A stretch of 53,714 bases of DNA from CAYZIC01 sp964478335 (GCA_964478335.1 CAYZIC010000007.1:1-53714), one strand, 5' to 3'; counted from the first letter of the stretch, positions 33,037-42,411 are shown. Notes: generated by a model from the sequence alone, not told the origin. Numbers and translations are program-made.

Positions 33037-33474
33037 TTATTTCCTCTCATTGTTGAGCTTGTGAGTCTTTTCGAGAGACTGTTTGAGCCGTTTGAGCCGA
33101 GCTGTGTATTGCTCGAGTAGTGATTGTTGATCCTTTAATGCCGGTGCTTGCTTTTTAACAGCATCGACTAAATCTTTGCGTGCTTTAACCAGCGCTTTGA
33201 GCGCAGCAGCCTCTGCTTTGCGCAGTGCGGTCACTTCATCGGAGATTGTCTCATCCGAATAGGCCAAGCGCAGGGCATCTTCATGGAGCGCACGCTCCGC
33301 ACGCGCTCGGTGCTGTTCGATGAGGACCATTTCCACAGCGACAGCCTGTTTAGCTGGAGCCTGCTTGGCGGCTTTGGTCAGCTCTGCCACACTGGGAGAA
33401 TTTGCCCAAAGGCTTACCGCACAGCTTGATAATAGTGCAACCGCTATAATGCGGGGGATTCCAAAAAACTTCAT
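33037..33474 (-). CDS. Small exported coiled-coil protein
   Basis: 145 aa from ATG 33474. The N-terminus (KFFGIPRIIAVALLSSCAVSLWA) is a signal peptide; a lipoprotein cysteine is possible at SSC. The mature part is Ala/Lys/Glu-rich and predicted as two long helices or a coiled coil (VTALRKAEAAALKALVKARKDLVDAVKKQ). No named family is recognised. An upstream start at 33531 would bury the signal peptide, so it is rejected. Its stop lies 2 nt before glgA, so it heads the glycogen operon; a link to glycogen is not evident from sequence. Confidence 0.7.
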   Translation of the reverse strand: MKFFGIPRIIAVALLSSCAVSLWANSPSVAELTKAAKQAPAKQAVAVEMVLIEQHRARAERALHEDALRLAYSDETISDEVTALRKAEAAALKALVKARKDLVDAVKKQAPALKDQQSLLEQYTARLKRLKQSLEKTHKLNNERK

Positions 33475-33715
33475 ACTTCTAGAAACCTTTCTTATGATAA
33501 GTGTCCTGACGAGCATGACACTGGACAGCAACCTTCAAACAGATGACTTAATCAAATAAAATAGCCATTCTGACAACAATGCTAGTATGTGCCTTTCTCC
33601 TCAAAAAAGCAAGAGTATTTTAAGAAAAAGAGCCCAAAAAATCACAAAAAGCCCCTATTCTCCTCCGAAACGCCACAACTTCGCCAAAAAAGCCTCCTCT
33701 CTGCGATATTTAGGG

Positions 33716-33744
33716 TTGAAATTTCCCCTCAGATCTCCTATACT
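33716..33744 (+). promoter_or_regulatory. Promoter of the EEP-family gene
   Basis: TTGAAA (33716-33721), 17-nt spacer, TATACT (33739-33744), 29 nt before ATG 33773. It excludes the earlier in-frame start at 33587. Confidence 0.8.
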
Positions 33745-33772
33745 GACCATTAATCAGAGAGGGACCTCATTA

Positions 33773-34507
33773 ATGCGATTGCTCCTATACAATATTAAAT
33801 ATGGCACCAACACTATTGGTAAATGGAGTTGGTTGACCTTTTTAAACTCTTCCCAGCGGCATTTCCGCCACTTGACTCGCTTCATCAAAGCCGTCGATGC
33901 CGACATTGTTGGCCTCGTCGAGGTGGATAGTGGCTCTTATCGTGCCAAGGGGGTCTCCCAAGTCGAAACCCTCAAAACTCTTGGCTATATCCCTGCTATT
34001 CGCACCAAGTACCCCAGCCAATCGCTCAGCGGCACCCTTCCCATTATCAGTCGCCAGTCCAATGCGATTCTCACCCGCGAATCGCCCGTCGCTACCCACT
34101 ATCACGATCTCACTGCCGGTGTGAAGCGGTTGGTCATTCAGGTTGACCTCCCGCGCGTCTCCGTTTACCTGGTACACTTGGCGCTGACCACCAATGCCCG
34201 CCAACGCCAGCTGACCCAGCTTGCCCGACTTATCGCCCACGCCACCACCCCTGTTATTGTCGCAGGGGACTTCAACTTTCTCACAGGCCCCTGGGAAGCG
34301 GAGCTCTTTACCAAAGCCACAGGCCTCGTCAGTGCCAACCCCACGCTTCGTCCGACCTTTCCCAGTTGGGCACCCACTAAAACCCTCGACTATATCTTTG
34401 TCTCTCCACAAATTCGCATCGACCGTCTTCGCATTCCCAAAATCATTGCGTCCGACCACCTGCCCCTCGTCTGTGATTTCACCATTTTAGATAGCCCATC
34501 GATTTAA
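33773..34507 (+). CDS. Endonuclease/exonuclease/phosphatase family protein
   Basis: A 244-aa EEP-fold hydrolase. YNIKYG at the N-terminus, GLVEVDSG (metal-binding glutamate), VYLVHLAL (histidine), VAGDFNFLTG (catalytic GDFN) and the C-terminal LDYIFVSP plus SDHLPLVCDF (catalytic SDH) are all present and in order. Members cut DNA, RNA or phosphodiesters of lipids; the substrate here is unknown, and no signal peptide is seen. ATG 33773 follows AGAGAGGGACC and a clear promoter. The next gene starts 26 nt downstream and may be co-transcribed. Confidence 0.88.
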   Translation: MRLLLYNIKYGTNTIGKWSWLTFLNSSQRHFRHLTRFIKAVDADIVGLVEVDSGSYRAKGVSQVETLKTLGYIPAIRTKYPSQSLSGTLPIISRQSNAILTRESPVATHYHDLTAGVKRLVIQVDLPRVSVYLVHLALTTNARQRQLTQLARLIAHATTPVIVAGDFNFLTGPWEAELFTKATGLVSANPTLRPTFPSWAPTKTLDYIFVSPQIRIDRLRIPKIIASDHLPLVCDFTILDSPSI

Positions 34508-34533
34508 TCACCCCTCATTAAGGATCTTTAACC

Positions 34534-35649
34534 ATGCTCCCTGAAACCCCCACCATGCCCACTATTCCCGCCATGCCCACCATTCCACCGCCACCCCCAG
34601 CAGGCCACAGCACCATCACTGGCACAGTCTCCTCCCACCAAGCCCCTGCGCCTGCAGCACCCACGATGCCCGCAGCACCCACGATGCCCGCAGCACCTAC
34701 GATGCCTGCGGCTCCTGTGTCTGCGGCTCCTGTGCCTGCGGCTTCCACGATGCCATCGTCTGAGATGCCGTCGCCCACGATACCGAGCGTACCCGATGTG
34801 TCGAGTATGTCTGCAATGCCGTTGACTTCGACACCGAGTAAGACTACGTCGCCGAAAGCCCCCACTGCAAAAAAGAAGCGTCCCAGCCGTTTTTTGAAGT
34901 GGCTACTCTGGTCGCTTGGTTTTTGGTGTGCAATTTTTGTTGCTGTCATCCTAGGCATTGGTGGCCCCATCGCTACAGCAATCATTCATCCCGTTGCGAA
35001 GTTCGCTACTGGGCTTGATGTGACTGTTGATCGTATTGTCTTTTCCCCCATACGCGGTCAAGCGGGCATCTACGGGCTTGTCGTTCAAAATCCCGACACC
35101 TACATCACCCATCTCCAAGCCAAAAAGCTCGCCACCGCAGCCAAGGAAGCCCAAGTCAAGCCTTTCCTTTCCCTTAAAGAGGCTTTCATCACGATAGCCC
35201 CCGCCACGCTGCTCTCTAATACCATTGTCATTGAGGCGATTCAGGTCACTGGGCTTAGGTTTAACTACAACTCTCACATCTCTGCCGATCAAACTAATCT
35301 CGATGCCGTCGTGGCCATGGTCTCCCCTAAAGATAATGCTCACTACGCCAGCGAAGAGACCGCCGATACCATTGACAAACAGGCTCATGGCGAAGAGACT
35401 CCCCAAGATGCCGCTCAAGAGGCCAATGTTGCCGAAGTGACCCCTGATCAAGCCAACCAAGTTAAGATTCATGTCAATCGTTTCCATATTGCCGACAATC
35501 AAATTGTCGCTCAGGCACCCTGGACGCTCAACTTCGCTACCCCCTTGCCTCTCCCCCCCGTAACCCTCACCAATCTCGACTCCTCCAGTCTAGAGAATAC
35601 CTTTACCCATCAGGTCGAGATCTTCAAGAAGCTCCTGCGAATTAAGTAG
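34534..35649 (+). CDS. Membrane protein with Pro/Ala repeat N-terminus and AsmA-like periplasmic domain
   Basis: A 371-aa protein. Residues 1-110 are Pro/Ala/Met/Ser-rich, with tandem units such as AAPTMP at 40-75. A Lys/Arg-rich stop (KKKRPSRFLKW) and one membrane segment (LLWSLGFWCAIFVAVILGIGG, about 123-145) follow. The rest has AsmA/DUF748-like features: GLDVTVDRIVFSPIRGQAGIYGLVVQNP, then ITIAPATLLSNTIVIEAIQVTG. Such domains are found in bridge-like lipid-handling envelope proteins, but this one is short. The disordered N-terminus is probably cytoplasmic. The start ATG follows AAGGATC. Confidence 0.65.
   Translation: MLPETPTMPTIPAMPTIPPPPPAGHSTITGTVSSHQAPAPAAPTMPAAPTMPAAPTMPAAPVSAAPVPAASTMPSSEMPSPTIPSVPDVSSMSAMPLTSTPSKTTSPKAPTAKKKRPSRFLKWLLWSLGFWCAIFVAVILGIGGPIATAIIHPVAKFATGLDVTVDRIVFSPIRGQAGIYGLVVQNPDTYITHLQAKKLATAAKEAQVKPFLSLKEAFITIAPATLLSNTIVIEAIQVTGLRFNYNSHISADQTNLDAVVAMVSPKDNAHYASEETADTIDKQAHGEETPQDAAQEANVAEVTPDQANQVKIHVNRFHIADNQIVAQAPWTLNFATPLPLPPVTLTNLDSSSLENTFTHQVEIFKKLLRIK
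34651..34758 (+). repeat. Tandem repeat of 15-18 nt in coding DNA
   Basis: Three 18-nt units GCAGCACCCACGATGCCC (the third diverged) and then three shorter, more diverged units GCGGCTCCTGTGTCT-like. They encode AAPTMP and AAPVS/AAPVP. Confidence 0.8.
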
Positions 35650-36046
35650 GCAGGCGGTGCTGTACGGGGACGGAGAGCAAGCTCGCAGGCTTGTCAGTTT
35701 GCCACCCGCAGAGAGGCTAAGAGCGTTGATCGCACTGCCAGATGGTGGTAGTGTCTACGGGGCTTTTATCGTAGCGTACGCAGGGAGGGCATAGAGCCAT
35801 TGCAACGCAGGGAGGATGGCGAAGCTACGTTGCAAGGGATGGGGTTTTAGGACAAGACTGTTAGCGTTTTAGGATAAAAGTCTCAATCGTCAAGGGGCGA
35901 TACAGATTATCAGTGGGACTCACGCTAGTTGCTCTCAGCATCTCTAATGGAGGCAAACGCCAAATAGGAAGCGTAGCGACCATTTCATGGGGCTTAGCCT
36001 TTATCGCGATCCATCGGCTAAGATTGATGATCATGGGATAAAAAGT
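35650..36046. other. Intergenic region, no gene seen
   Basis: About 400 nt without a supported gene. It contains scattered imperfect palindromes (AGCAAGCTCGCAGGCTTGT, GAAGCGTAGCGACC) like other intergenic DNA here. The 74-aa frame on the - strand (35861-36085) has no ribosome binding site and runs into the terminator. Confidence 0.4.
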
Positions 36047-36047
36047 A

Positions 36048-36073
36048 AGGCCTCCAGCAACTGCAGGAGGCCT
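36048..36073 (-). terminator. Terminator of the 36097-37101 gene
   Basis: AGGCCTCC (36048-36055) pairs with GGAGGCCT (36066-36073). On the - strand the hairpin is followed by TTACTTTTT. Next to it, TAGTCAACAGTCAACAGT is an inverted copy of the dispersed-repeat motif. Confidence 0.75.
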
Positions 36074-36096
36074 ATCACTAGTCAACAGTCAACAGT

Positions 36097-37101
36097 CTAT
36101 TTTGCGAGGATCTTCGCTTGCATGATGGGATAGGCATCAGTCGTGATCGAGCGCATGTCTGCGCTGAGTGAGTATGTTGTGACCACAGGCTTTGCACCAA
36201 GCTTGGTGTAGCCATAGACAACGAGTCTGCCATTGATCTTGGAGAGGTCGATGTCAGTCGCCGCATCCTTAGCCGTGGCGACGGTGGCCACCAAATGGAT
36301 CGTCGCCTGTTGCCCATCGGCCGATGGCGCAATGCTGTCGATCTTAAAGGTCACACCCGCAGCTTGATTGGCTGGGATGTTGAGAATATACGCCTTGGTT
36401 ACATCCTCTGCGGAGGTGCCACCAGATGTGCCGCCATCCACGAGGTCGCCTGCGCTACCAGTGTCGATCGCCCACTGCGCATAGGCCTGTAGATCGTCAA
36501 GAGAGGCAGAGGGATCGATGACCTTGTCAGAGATCTTGGCGAAGAGCAAATCGTCAGCTTCTCCCGAACCCTCCAAGCCCAACGTACTGAGTGAGGTAAA
36601 ATCCTGTGCAGCCGTGACCGTCTTGTTGACTTCGGCGGCACCACCCACGAGCTTGACCTCAAAACGTGGCTTCGTGCCACCATCAATTTTGGGGAGGATG
36701 CGGATGGTGACGAGGCGGTTAGCGGTTTCGCCAGTAAAGGCATCTCCAGACTCGACCCATTTGCCATCATCACTGATCAAGATCTTGCCGGATGCATCGG
36801 CCAAAATGACGAGCTTTTTGTCGCCGACGGTGGCATTGTAGTCTGGGTTTTGCGCGGGCTTGCTAAAGGTGAGTGCCAGCGTGTAGTAGGTGCTGTGGCC
36901 GGCGATGTCTCCCTTAGAGATCGTGGTTGTGGCGGTATCGTTGATCAAGAGCTTGCCACCATCAATCGTCGAGGCCGTGCCGAGTGTCCAGCCGGCAGGC
37001 GTTTGGTTGTCGGCAAAGTCTTGCTTAACAAAAGGTTCCAGTGCCCATGCCGATGCACTCATCAAAGCGGTTGCTACTAAAAGGGTTACTTGCGTCTTCA
37101 T
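36097..37101 (-). CDS. Exported protein of unknown function
   Basis: 334 aa. MKTQVTLLVATALMSASAWA is a signal peptide with an AxA site. Residues 25-185 look like a beta-sandwich of the concanavalin/laminin-G kind (FADNQTPAGWTLGTASTIDGGKLLIND, then RLVTIRILPKIDG), as in anchored surface proteins of PVC bacteria. The C-terminal 130 residues, after a Gly/Ser-rich linker (GGTSGGTS), form a second unidentified domain. Two ATGs at 37104 and 37101 are possible; GAGGTG spacing favours 37101. It is transcribed alone with its own terminator. No catalytic motif is recognised. Confidence 0.65.
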   Translation of the reverse strand: MKTQVTLLVATALMSASAWALEPFVKQDFADNQTPAGWTLGTASTIDGGKLLINDTATTTISKGDIAGHSTYYTLALTFSKPAQNPDYNATVGDKKLVILADASGKILISDDGKWVESGDAFTGETANRLVTIRILPKIDGGTKPRFEVKLVGGAAEVNKTVTAAQDFTSLSTLGLEGSGEADDLLFAKISDKVIDPSASLDDLQAYAQWAIDTGSAGDLVDGGTSGGTSAEDVTKAYILNIPANQAAGVTFKIDSIAPSADGQQATIHLVATVATAKDAATDIDLSKINGRLVVYGYTKLGAKPVVTTYSLSADMRSITTDAYPIMQAKILAK

Positions 37102-37259
37102 CATACACCTCATTTGTCTGTGTGGTTAAGGAGAATAGGATTACTGCTTACAATATCACAAAAGATGGCTGATAGCAATAACAAAAGCATAAAAAGGGCA
37201 GAGTTTCTTTGTTTGGTCAAATAAGCTATCATTATTTAAGCCTCTTTCAAAGATTTCAC

Positions 37260-37288
37260 TTGCATACCCAGGAGGGATATGATAATCT
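37260..37288 (+). promoter_or_regulatory. Possible promoter of the 37368 gene
   Basis: TTGCAT (37260-37265), 17-nt spacer, TAATCT (37283-37288). The -10 box is weak. Confidence 0.4.
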
Positions 37289-37367
37289 AGCATATAGTTT
37301 TTTGGGGAAACCCTGATCGTGAAACTGTTGTGTTTTATTAACGGATTAATAACTAAGGATTAATATC

Positions 37368-38402
37368 ATGAAAAAGTGCCTTGTGCTTACCGCAATTACC
37401 CTCTTGAGCGTAGCCACCACGTTTGCAGGCTACCGCCCCGCCCAAGCCCTCAAAGCCATCCCCGCAGATGCCTCCACCTACGGATTCTTTGCTAATAGCA
37501 AGACCACGTCACCTTTCTTTACAAACCTTAAAAAAGAGCTCAAGTCTGGTGCCAGCCTCGCAGACAAGATCACTGAGAGCGAACCCCGCTTCAAAGCCTT
37601 CCTTAAAGAAGCAGGCATTGACACCAGCAAAAAGGATCTCCTCGAATACATCGATCTAGTCACCTTTGGCACCTCCGCTGGTGAAAAGGATGGTCTAGAT
37701 GCCTCCTACTATATTAGCGGCAGCTTCAATGGCCCCAAACTCCTCAAATCACTCTATACAGTCGTCGCCGATGCAAGCAAGCAAGCCACAGGCAAGCCTC
37801 TCTCATTGACTTACAAGAATGACACCATCTCTGGCACCGCAGACATCGTCATGCCTGGCTCGGGTAAAAAGGAGGGCATCACCATACTTGCCAAGGCTGG
37901 TACCGACTACATCACAGTTAAGACCGGGGCATTCGCCAAGGATTTCGCCCCTATGGGCTCCAATCTCGTTCTTGCCAAGCTCCCCGCAAAGCAAGGTTTC
38001 CCCACCTGCTACTCCTACTCCAAGATCACCGCCAAGGTCGACCCTAATGATCCCATGGCTGCAATGAACCCCATGGCCAACGCCAAAGACATCACCATCG
38101 TCATTGCCGAAAATGCTAAAGGAGCCCTCGCTATCGCAGCTAAGGCCACCTTCACCAGCGCAGATGCTGCCAACCAAGTCAACATGCAGCTCTCTGGCAT
38201 GCAGATGATGTTTCAGAGCAACTTTGCTCAACAAGCCGCCACCGATCCCCAAGCCAAGCTTTTTGCCGACCTCCTCGGCTCGATCAGCATCCGCTACAAG
38301 CCTGGCAGCGACAGCCTCACCATCAGCATCCCCTTTACCGTCAAGACCTTTGCAGCATTTCTTGCTAGCGACCGCGTCTCCGTCAACGCTCCCACCTTGT
38401 AG
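37368..38402 (+). CDS. Exported protein of unknown function
   Basis: 344 aa beginning with a clear signal peptide (KKCLVLTAITLLSVATTFA, cleavage before GYRP). The body alternates helices and strands, with IPADASTYGFFANS near residue 35 and a Met-rich stretch NDPMAAMNPMANAKD near 230. The layout (IPADA at the start, paired repeats) recalls periplasmic or surface proteins of PVC bacteria annotated only as hypothetical. No catalytic residues are recognised. ATG 37368 follows AAGGATTAATATC. It is followed by the mini-palindrome cluster before uvrB. Confidence 0.68.
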   Translation: MKKCLVLTAITLLSVATTFAGYRPAQALKAIPADASTYGFFANSKTTSPFFTNLKKELKSGASLADKITESEPRFKAFLKEAGIDTSKKDLLEYIDLVTFGTSAGEKDGLDASYYISGSFNGPKLLKSLYTVVADASKQATGKPLSLTYKNDTISGTADIVMPGSGKKEGITILAKAGTDYITVKTGAFAKDFAPMGSNLVLAKLPAKQGFPTCYSYSKITAKVDPNDPMAAMNPMANAKDITIVIAENAKGALAIAAKATFTSADAANQVNMQLSGMQMMFQSNFAQQAATDPQAKLFADLLGSISIRYKPGSDSLTISIPFTVKTFAAFLASDRVSVNAPTL

Positions 38403-38409
38403 GAAAGAA

Positions 38410-38559
38410 ACACGGCTACGCCGTGTGCGAGGACGCCCTACGGCCGTGCTGGAACAGGCTTCGCCTGTGTTTAGCGGTGAGCTTGCTCGCCCAAAGGTGG
38501 TCGGCAAGCCGACCTAAAGGCGGAGGCGTAGCCTCCTAACCGCGGTGAGCTTGCTCGCC
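38410..38559. repeat. Cluster of mini-palindromes upstream of uvrB
   Basis: At least six short perfect or near-perfect hairpins in 150 nt: CACGGC-TAC-GCCGTG (38411-38425), ACAGGC-TTC-GCCTGT (38454-38468), GGTGAGC-TT-GCTCGCC (about 38476-38491), GGTCGGC-AA-GCCGACC (about 38499-38514), GGAGGC-GTA-GCCTCC (38522-38536) and GGTGAGC-TT-GCTCGCC again (38544-38559). Each has a different stem but the same design. Confidence 0.75.
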
Positions 38560-38594
38560 TTAAAGCGCGGGTGCCTCGGCGCCCGCCCTCTCCC

Positions 38595-40601
38595 ATGGAC
38601 AGAGTCTTTATCAACGAATCCCCCCACGGCCCTGCCCACTTTGACCTGCAGGCGCCCTTTCCGCCTACTGGTGACCAACCGCAGGCCATCGAGACTATTG
38701 TCTCAGCTCTCCAAGGCGGCCAAAGCCGCGTCACCCTACAAGGCGTCACCGGCAGCGGTAAGACCTTTACCATGGCCAACGTCATCGCCCAGTACCAGCG
38801 GCCCACCCTCGTCATCTCCCACAACAAAACCCTCGCCGCTCAGCTCTACGCCGAGCTCAAGGCCTTCTTCCCCAACAACGCCGTCGAGTACTTCATCTCC
38901 TACTACGACTACTACCAGCCCGAAGCTTACATCCCCCAGACCGACACCTATATTGAGAAGGATGCCTCCATCAATACCGAGATTGAGCGCTTTCGCCTCG
39001 CCGCCAGCCATGCCCTCCTCGGTCGCCGCGACGTCATCATCGTCGCATCCGTCTCCTGCATCTACGGCCTCGTCTCACCCGAAGACTACCGCGGCCTCAT
39101 GATCCACCTCCATCAAGATCAAGAGTACACCCGCGAAGACCTCATGCGCGACCTCATCGACATCCAGTACCAGCGCAACGACTACCAACCCCAAGCCGGC
39201 ACCTTTCGCGTGCGAGGCGACACCATTGACCTCTTCCCCTCCTATGCCATCGACGGCATTCGCATCACCTTCTTTGGCGACGAAATCGAATCCCTCACCC
39301 AGATCGACCCCACCACAGGCAAGCTCGGCAAAACCATCCCATCAGCTCTCATCTCCCCCGCCAAGCAATTCGTCCTCCCCCGCTCACAGCTCATCACGGG
39401 TGTCGAAAACATCAAGACTGAGCTTAAAGAACGTCTCACCGAGCTCGCCAGCCAAAAGAAACTCCTCGAAGAGCAACGCCTCCGCCAGCGCACCGAATAC
39501 GACCTCGCCATGCTCCTCGAAATGGGCTACTGCAACGGCATTGAGAATTACTCCGCGCCCCTAGCCGGCCGCACCCCAGGCTCGCCCCCCCCCACACTCT
39601 GCGACTACTTCGGCCCAGACTTCCTCACCATTATTGACGAATCCCACGTCACACTCCCCCAAATACGCGCCATGTACAATGGCGATCAATCCCGCAAGCA
39701 AGTCCTCGTCGACAATGGCTTCCGCCTCCCATCAGCCAAAGACAACCGCCCCCTCACCTTCGACGAATTTGATCAGCGCATCCCCCACATCCTTTATACC
39801 ACAGCCACACCAGGGCCATTCGAGAAAGCCACCGCCACCACCACCGCAACCCAGATCATTCGGCCAACAGGCCTCCTAGACCCACCCATCGAAGTCCGCC
39901 CCCTCAAAAACCAAATCGACGACGTCATGGGCCTCATCCAAGAAACCACCGCCCAAAAAGGTCGCACCCTCATCACCACCCTCACCAAACGCACCGCCCA
40001 AGACCTCAGCGACTACCTCCGCAACCTCGGCATCAAAGCCGAATACCTCCATTCTGACATCGACGCCATCGAGCGCGTCGACATCCTCGGCAAACTCCGC
40101 CGTGGCGTCTACGATTGTCTCATCGGCATCAACCTCCTTAGAGAAGGCCTCGACCTACCAGAAGTCAAAGCAGTCGCCGTCCTAGACGCCGATAAAGAAG
40201 GCTTCCTACGCAGCGAAACCGCCCTCATCCAAACTGCAGGCCGCTGCGCCCGAAATGCCGACGCCCGCGTCGTCTTCTACGCTGATAAAATCACCCCAGC
40301 CATTCAGGCCACCATAGACATCACCAACGACCGCCGCGAAAAACAGATCGCCTACAACACCGCCCACAACATCACCCCCACCACCGTCGTTCGCGAAATC
40401 AACGAATCCCTCGACACTTACGCCGATGCCAAGCTCGACACCCCGCACGCTGTTGCCGAGACCGACACCCCCTACGAGACCACATTCCAAAAGATCCAAC
40501 AGATCGAAGAAGCCATGTTTAAAGCCGCTGAAGCACTCGAATTCGAACGCGCCGCCCTCCTCCGAGACGAGCTCAAGCAGCTCCGTCGCACCCTTGGCTA
40601 G
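38595..40601 (+). CDS. uvrB: UvrABC system protein B
   Basis: A 668-aa helicase-like damage-verification subunit of nucleotide excision repair. It has Walker A GVTGSGKT (50-57), the beta-hairpin YYDYYQPEAYIP, the UvrA-contact region RFRLAASHALLGRRDVI, DESH-type IIDESHVTLPQIRAMYNGD, helicase motifs TLTKRTAQDLSDYL and GINLLREGLDLPEV, QTAGRCARNA, and the C-terminal UVR domain (IQQIEEAMFKAAEALEFERAALLRDEL) that contacts UvrC. GTG 38571 is also in frame, but ATG 38595 gives the family N-terminus. No ribosome binding site is visible before either, which is unusual. The mini-palindrome cluster directly precedes it. Confidence 0.96.
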   Translation: MDRVFINESPHGPAHFDLQAPFPPTGDQPQAIETIVSALQGGQSRVTLQGVTGSGKTFTMANVIAQYQRPTLVISHNKTLAAQLYAELKAFFPNNAVEYFISYYDYYQPEAYIPQTDTYIEKDASINTEIERFRLAASHALLGRRDVIIVASVSCIYGLVSPEDYRGLMIHLHQDQEYTREDLMRDLIDIQYQRNDYQPQAGTFRVRGDTIDLFPSYAIDGIRITFFGDEIESLTQIDPTTGKLGKTIPSALISPAKQFVLPRSQLITGVENIKTELKERLTELASQKKLLEEQRLRQRTEYDLAMLLEMGYCNGIENYSAPLAGRTPGSPPPTLCDYFGPDFLTIIDESHVTLPQIRAMYNGDQSRKQVLVDNGFRLPSAKDNRPLTFDEFDQRIPHILYTTATPGPFEKATATTTATQIIRPTGLLDPPIEVRPLKNQIDDVMGLIQETTAQKGRTLITTLTKRTAQDLSDYLRNLGIKAEYLHSDIDAIERVDILGKLRRGVYDCLIGINLLREGLDLPEVKAVAVLDADKEGFLRSETALIQTAGRCARNADARVVFYADKITPAIQATIDITNDRREKQIAYNTAHNITPTTVVREINESLDTYADAKLDTPHAVAETDTPYETTFQKIQQIEEAMFKAAEALEFERAALLRDELKQLRRTLG

Positions 40602-40945
40602 GAGACCGCGGCACTGTGGACTGACTGCTGGGAATGGCGGATTGCGTGGGGTAGATATGGGGAGCAGCACTCCGTTAGTGTTGCGATAGAGTAGATAGAT
40701 GTCCCCGTCCGACCATCAAACATATGAGATCCCCACAACCACCTCAATGCCTCTTGCTAGCTCGTTGCGCTCTCAAGACGGCGGGTCTGCGGTGTGAGCG
40801 AGAGTGATTGATAGGCACCTGCGGAGACCATCCTGCCCGCAGCAAGCACCCATATCTAATTAGGCTGCAATCTAATTACGTTTTGAGTCCCAAGCCAGGC
40901 TGTCCAGCGAAGAGGGGCGTGCGACCATGTGGAGGCTCTGCCTCC
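40602..40945. other. Intergenic region, no gene seen
   Basis: About 340 nt without a supported gene. It ends with the mini-palindrome GGAGGC-TCT-GCCTCC (about 40932-40946), which touches the stop of the next, opposite gene. Confidence 0.4.
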
Positions 40946-41633
40946 TTACTGCCCTTTTCTGGGGAGGATGGTCATGATGATTGGGGCCTTTTCACTAGGG
41001 AAGGGATCTTCGTGGAATCCGTCGATGACGAACCCCGCATCTAGAGCCGTAGCAAAGATTGGATTGATCGAGCGATGATAGTAGTTTTGGAGGAGAGGTT
41101 GCCCCTCGATGGCGATGCCTTTGTCAATGCAGGAGGTAAAGTAGTCGTCATTGGGGTAAGTGAAGCAGGGGTGGTGGGTGGCAAAGACAAAGATGCCACC
41201 AGGTGCGAGGAGGGTGTGGACCGCACGCATGAGTGGCGTGATGTCGGCGATATCCATGATCGCCATATCGGCTACGGCGTTGGTGAAGGGCGTGGAGCGG
41301 CGGAGCGCGAGGAGGGCTTGTTGGTCGGTGGCATCGCAAACGAGGAATAGCACGCGATCAAGGACATCGTGGCGACGCTTTATTGCTCGCTCGATCATGG
41401 TCTTGCTGTAGTCGATCGCAACGACTCTGGCACCTTGGAGGCCATTCTTTGTGAATAGTTACCAGTGCCACAGGCGATGTCGAGGACATAGTCAGAGACG
41501 CAGATTTCGAGGAGTGCGTCGACGTTGGGTCTGACGATGTCGCAGTGAAAGCAGTTAGATTCATCGCCCATTTGCTCATCCCAAAAGGTGTGTTGCCCTC
41601 CCTGTCACTAAGACCATTGTCTAGATCTGTCAT
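40946..41633 (-). pseudogene. SAM-dependent methyltransferase, broken by two frameshifts
   Basis: Three frames together encode one class I methyltransferase. From ATG 41633 (AAGGAG upstream): MTDLDNGLSDREGNT. Then, after a missing base near 41587, FWDEQMGDESN and VLDIACGTGNYS (SAM motif I). Then, after a missing base near 41448, KNGLQGARVVAIDYSKTMIERAIKRR, the NAVADMAIMDIADITPL region and LLAPGGIFVFATHHPCF. One added base at each place (a C, then an A) restores a single open frame of about 229 codons. The closeness to the assembly gap makes sequence error more likely than decay. The substrate is unknown (small molecule or RNA). Confidence 0.75.
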
Positions 41634-41677
41634 GGAGTCTCCTTAGCGGCGGGGCCGCATCCTTGTCCCTCAAATCT

Positions 41678-42411
41678 CTAATCTTGCACCTGATCTTTAG
41701 TGGGTAGTGCCCATTCGGGGGTGGAGGTAAAGGTAAGCTTCTCTTGGGTGAGGGGGTGGGGGATGGTGAGTTGGTGGGCGTGAAGCATTAGGGNNNNNNN
41801 NNNCGGGCCCCCCTGTGGCGTTTTTGTTTCGGGCGGGGGCGTTCTTCTGGGGGCAGCAGGCTAGGTCGGGGTTGGCTATATTTTGTGTCGCCGATAATAG
41901 GGTGACCAGCCTCTGCGAGGTGGACGCGAATCTGATTTTTACGGCCAGTGAGGATGCGGATCTCGAGCATAGAACGCGTCTTGGTGGTGGCGACGGTCTT
42001 ATAAATGGTATGGGCAAACTTGGCATCGGTGGGATCGTCTGTGGAGTAGACGTAGAGGTCTTCGTCTTCGGTCAGATAGTTGGCGATGGCGCCATTGGCT
42101 GGGCGCATCTTGCCGTGAATGAGGGCGAGGTAGACCTTTTTTACTGCTGGCCAGTTATTCTTGATCGTCTCGGCGACGGCTTCTGATTTGGCAAAGACGA
42201 GGATGCCAGAGGTTTCGCGGTCGAGTCGATGAACGAGGTAGGCTTGTTTTTTTGACTTGCTATTCCCCTTTTTGAGGTAGTCAGTGAGGAGGTTCTCAGC
42301 GGTATTACTCTCTTGATGGCGCGTCTTGGTGGTGAGGAGGCCGGCTGGCTTCTCGATGACGATGATTGAGGGATCCTCGAAGAGGATTTCGATTTGGGTG
42401 GGTTTGCGCAT
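41678..42411 (-). CDS. RluA-family pseudouridine synthase (interrupted by assembly gap)
   Basis: Isomerises uridine in rRNA or tRNA. From ATG 42411 (AGGAAG upstream): EILFEDPSIIVIEKPAGLLT, the catalytic HRLDRETSGILVFAKS, AHTIYKTV, and the GRKNQIRVHLAEAGHPIIGDTKY motif typical of RluA/RluD. Ten N at 41794-41803 interrupt the frame. On the far side, the family C-terminal LMLHAHQLTIPHPLTQEKLTFTS continues to a stop at 41678-41680 in another phase, so the true gap is not a whole number of codons of that length. No S4 domain is seen, which suits the short RluA/TruC/YlyB-type members. Site specificity cannot be told. Confidence 0.88.
41794..41803. other. Assembly gap (10 N)
   Basis: A run of ten undetermined bases inside the pseudouridine synthase gene; the two halves of the protein are out of phase across it. 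Confidence 1.

Noticed and set aside
34518..34985. Glycine/valine-rich 155-aa frame opposite the Pro/Ala repeat gene
   Set aside because: The repeats are the reverse complement of the AAPTMP repeat; the + strand gene has a ribosome binding site and a coherent domain order.
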